Source: Paulinella micropora
Lineage: Eukaryota; Cercozoa; Imbricatea; Euglyphida
Assembly: GCA_009731375.1 (NCBI GenBank)
Contig: BJOX01000144.1
Location: 197,053 to 261,052, forward strand
DNA: 64,000 nt
Reading direction: 5' to 3'
Shown here: piece by piece, positions 1-64,000 of the stretch
How the letters are laid out: each line of letters begins with the position of its first letter
Numbering within the stretch: position 1 is the first letter of the stretch
Made by a program: the position numbers and the translations under genes
The notes under the pieces: generated by a model
What the model saw: only the letters and a program-made list of their open reading frames with translations
The model's database searches: none
What the model was told of the DNA's origin: nothing

Positions 1-182
1 AGGAGGAGGAGGAGGAGGAGGAGAAGGAGGAGGAGAAGGAGGAGGAGGAGAAGGAGGAGGAGAAGGAGGAGGAGGAGGAAGAGAAGGAGGAGAAGGAGGA
101 GGAGGAAGAGGAGGAAAAGGAGGAGGAGGAGGAGGAGAAGGAGGAGGAGTAGGAGTAGGAGGAGGAGGAGGAGGAAAAATAA
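1..182 (+). repeat. GGA/GAA purine tract, possible coding edge
   Basis: Near-pure (GGA/GAA)n ending in AAAG before GTATGT. The Glu frame contains TAG and TAA, so only an Arg- or Gly-rich frame stays open. It may be a degenerate exon of the coiled-coil gene or just a purine repeat. Confidence 0.4.
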
Positions 183-462
183 AGGTATGTATGTAGGTAT
201 GTATGTATGTATGTATGTATGTATGTATGTATGTAGTATGTATGTATGTATGTATGTATGTATGTATGTATGTATGTATGGTATGTATGTATGTATGGTA
301 TGTATGTATGTATGTATGTATGTATGTATGTATGTATGGTATGTATGTATGTATGTATGTATGTATGTATGTTTGTATTGATGTATGGCATGTATGGTAT
401 GTATGTATGTATGTATGTATGCATGCATGCATGCATGTATGTTTGTATGTATGTATTTACAG

Positions 463-7736
<7,274 letters not shown>

Positions 7737-7741
<5 letters not shown>

Positions 7742-8759
7742 TATTGATAAAAAGTACCTCAAGTTTGATTCGGATTACTTGACTTGAGCTGAGCAACAAT
7801 TTTTTTCCACTCAACGTTTAATATATATTCTACTTTTTTTTTTTACGCAAGCAGTGTTTTAATAAAGTATTAATATTAATAATACTGCACTCGTAGAGCT
7901 GAGTGGGGAGCAGAAGAGATAAAATGAGACTCCAGCCTCCTGGTATTAATATTAATATCAAGAGATACCAATATATAAATATATTAATAAAAAAGAGAGT
8001 TCTGAACTTCGATAATAATTGAAGAACGCAATGCTTAAAGTTTTCGTTGAGCTGAAAACGAAGCATGACTCCGAAGTTTACTAGAAAATCATGCAGTAAA
8101 TGCTTAATCAAAAATCTTGGAAAAGATCAAAGGACTTTTCGTACGACCCTCGCCGATCTCCCTTTCTTGAGACTCGAACCGCAATCGTATGTCGCTAGTC
8201 GAGATTGAGAGGCAATCATGATCGTATGCCTTGTCTACTCTGCAGAACACCATCGATCTTAGAATGTGGAAAAACCCACTCAGTGCCTAGAATGAACCCA
8301 TTCCTCGGTTCGCTCGGGGTTGGCCAGGACCGTCTGACAAGTATGAATCAAACAAGCAGAAAGCAGACAAGCAGAAAGCAGACAATAGGGGGGAAATGGG
8401 GAAAGTGGAAGAGGAAATGCGAAAATCAGAGGAGAAAAGGAAGAATGAACGAAAAGGAGGAAAGCATGACGAGTGGACTACTGCTCCGAATAGAAGGAAT
8501 GAATTTAATAATATTTATACTAATCAATAACAATTATTACTGCGAGGCTCCAGGCAACAAAACAAGCTGGGCGATCAAGAACTGACGAAACCTTGAAGGA
8601 AAGGTCGAGGTAGGGTTGATGATCTTTCATGTCTTCTGAGTAAACATTTGGTTATTAAATAATAATAAAATTACTGCGAGACTCCAGGCAACAAAACAAG
8701 CTGGGCGATCAAGAACTGACGGAACCTTGAAGGCAAGGTCGAGGTAGGGTTGATGATCC

Positions 8760-8807
<48 letters not shown>

Positions 8808-8905
8808 NNNNNNNNNNNNNNNNNNNNNNNNNNNNNNNNNNNNNNNNNNNNNNNNNNNNNNNNNNNNNGGCTGTGGTTTCCATAGCCTTGTCCGATGTCA
8901 GACGA
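7737..8905. other. Intergenic region between convergent genes
   Basis: AT-rich unique sequence with TTAATATTAATA motifs. It includes an 88-bp direct duplication (8537-8624 and 8671-8759), then poly-G and a gap (8808-8868). It probably holds the 3' UTRs of both genes. No convincing gene seen. Confidence 0.6.
8537..8759 (+). repeat. 88-bp direct duplication
   Basis: Two near-identical blocks containing CAGGCAACAAAACAAGCTGG and GTCGAGGTAGGGTTGATGAT, about 46 bp apart, differing at only a few positions. Confidence 0.9.
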
Positions 8906-63393
<54,488 letters not shown>

Positions 63394-63423
63394 CTAGTGT
63401 GTGCGATTTATGGGCCTATTGAG

Positions 63424-63772
<349 letters not shown>

Positions 63773-64000
63773 NNNNNNNNNNNNNNNNNNNNNNNNNNNN
63801 NNNNNNNNNNNNNNNNNNNNNNNNNNNNNNNNNNNNNNNNNNNNNNNNNNNNNNNNNNNNNNNNNNNNNNNNNNNNNNNNNNNNNNNNNNNNNNNNNNNN
63901 NNNNNNNNNNNNNNNNNNNNNNNNNNNNNNNNNNNNNNNNNNNNNNNNNNNNNNNNNNNNNNNNNNNNNNNNNNNNNNNNNNNNNNNNNNNNNNNNNNNN
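63773..64000. other. Assembly gap at window end
   Basis: 228 N. Confidence 1.

Noticed and set aside
8160-8200. tRNA-like GGTTCGAGTC on the minus strand
   Set aside because: Flanking bases do not form a T-arm or an acceptor stem.

Overview
This is eukaryotic nuclear DNA, dominated by simple-sequence repeats (ATGT/ACAT, ATCT/GATA, TAGG, GTA, ATC, TTC, GA, AT) and broken by 26 runs of N. Long open frames made of repeated MYVC, SIYL, HTYI or ERER are repeat read-through, not genes. Reading the short unique islands between the repeats shows two spliced genes in convergent orientation. Exons of about 30-140 nt and introns packed with microsatellites suggest a protist; a coccidian apicomplexan or other alveolate is my guess only.

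Gene 1 (minus strand, 63393 down to 8906) is splicing factor 3B subunit 3 (SF3B3 / SAP130 / Rse1). I could lay out 47 exons, 44 of them with both splice sites visible. They translate to about 1,000 residues matching human SF3B3 (1,217 aa, compared from memory) in order from roughly residue 170 to the C-terminus. Reading phase is kept across every junction from exon 1 to exon 44. Coding sequence is about 5.5% of the 54.5 kb span. The N-terminal ~170 residues must lie beyond the right edge.

Gene 2 (plus strand, visible from about position 463 to the stop at 7388) encodes an unrecognised Glu/Lys/Arg-rich coiled-coil protein with a 340-codon acidic last exon. It has the same architecture. The two genes end tail to tail across 7389-8905.

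The most interesting signal is how the introns are built. (1) Beside many exons lie arrays of partial copies of that exon's own edge plus its splice site. Head copies (acceptor plus exon start) are almost always upstream and tail copies (exon end plus donor) downstream, separated by tetranucleotide tracts. (2) A ~150-bp element with two nested hairpins occurs 13 times in either orientation; nine copies lie within about 35 nt of a splice site, eight of them with the same end facing the exon. (3) Three further dispersed families (about 420, 110 and 100 bp) abut GATA/TATC tracts; the largest has a constant 3' end with a (TATC)n tail and variable 5' truncation, as retroposons do. (4) A 330-bp foldback and several minisatellites, some made from exon fragments and two shared between distant introns, fill other introns.

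Layout: 1-7388 gene 2; 7389-8905 intergenic; 8906-18585 SF3B3 C-terminal third; 18599-31755 middle-late exons; 31756-46639 middle exons; 46640-58140 N-terminal-middle exons; 58141-63393 the first visible exons; 63394-64000 intron and gap.
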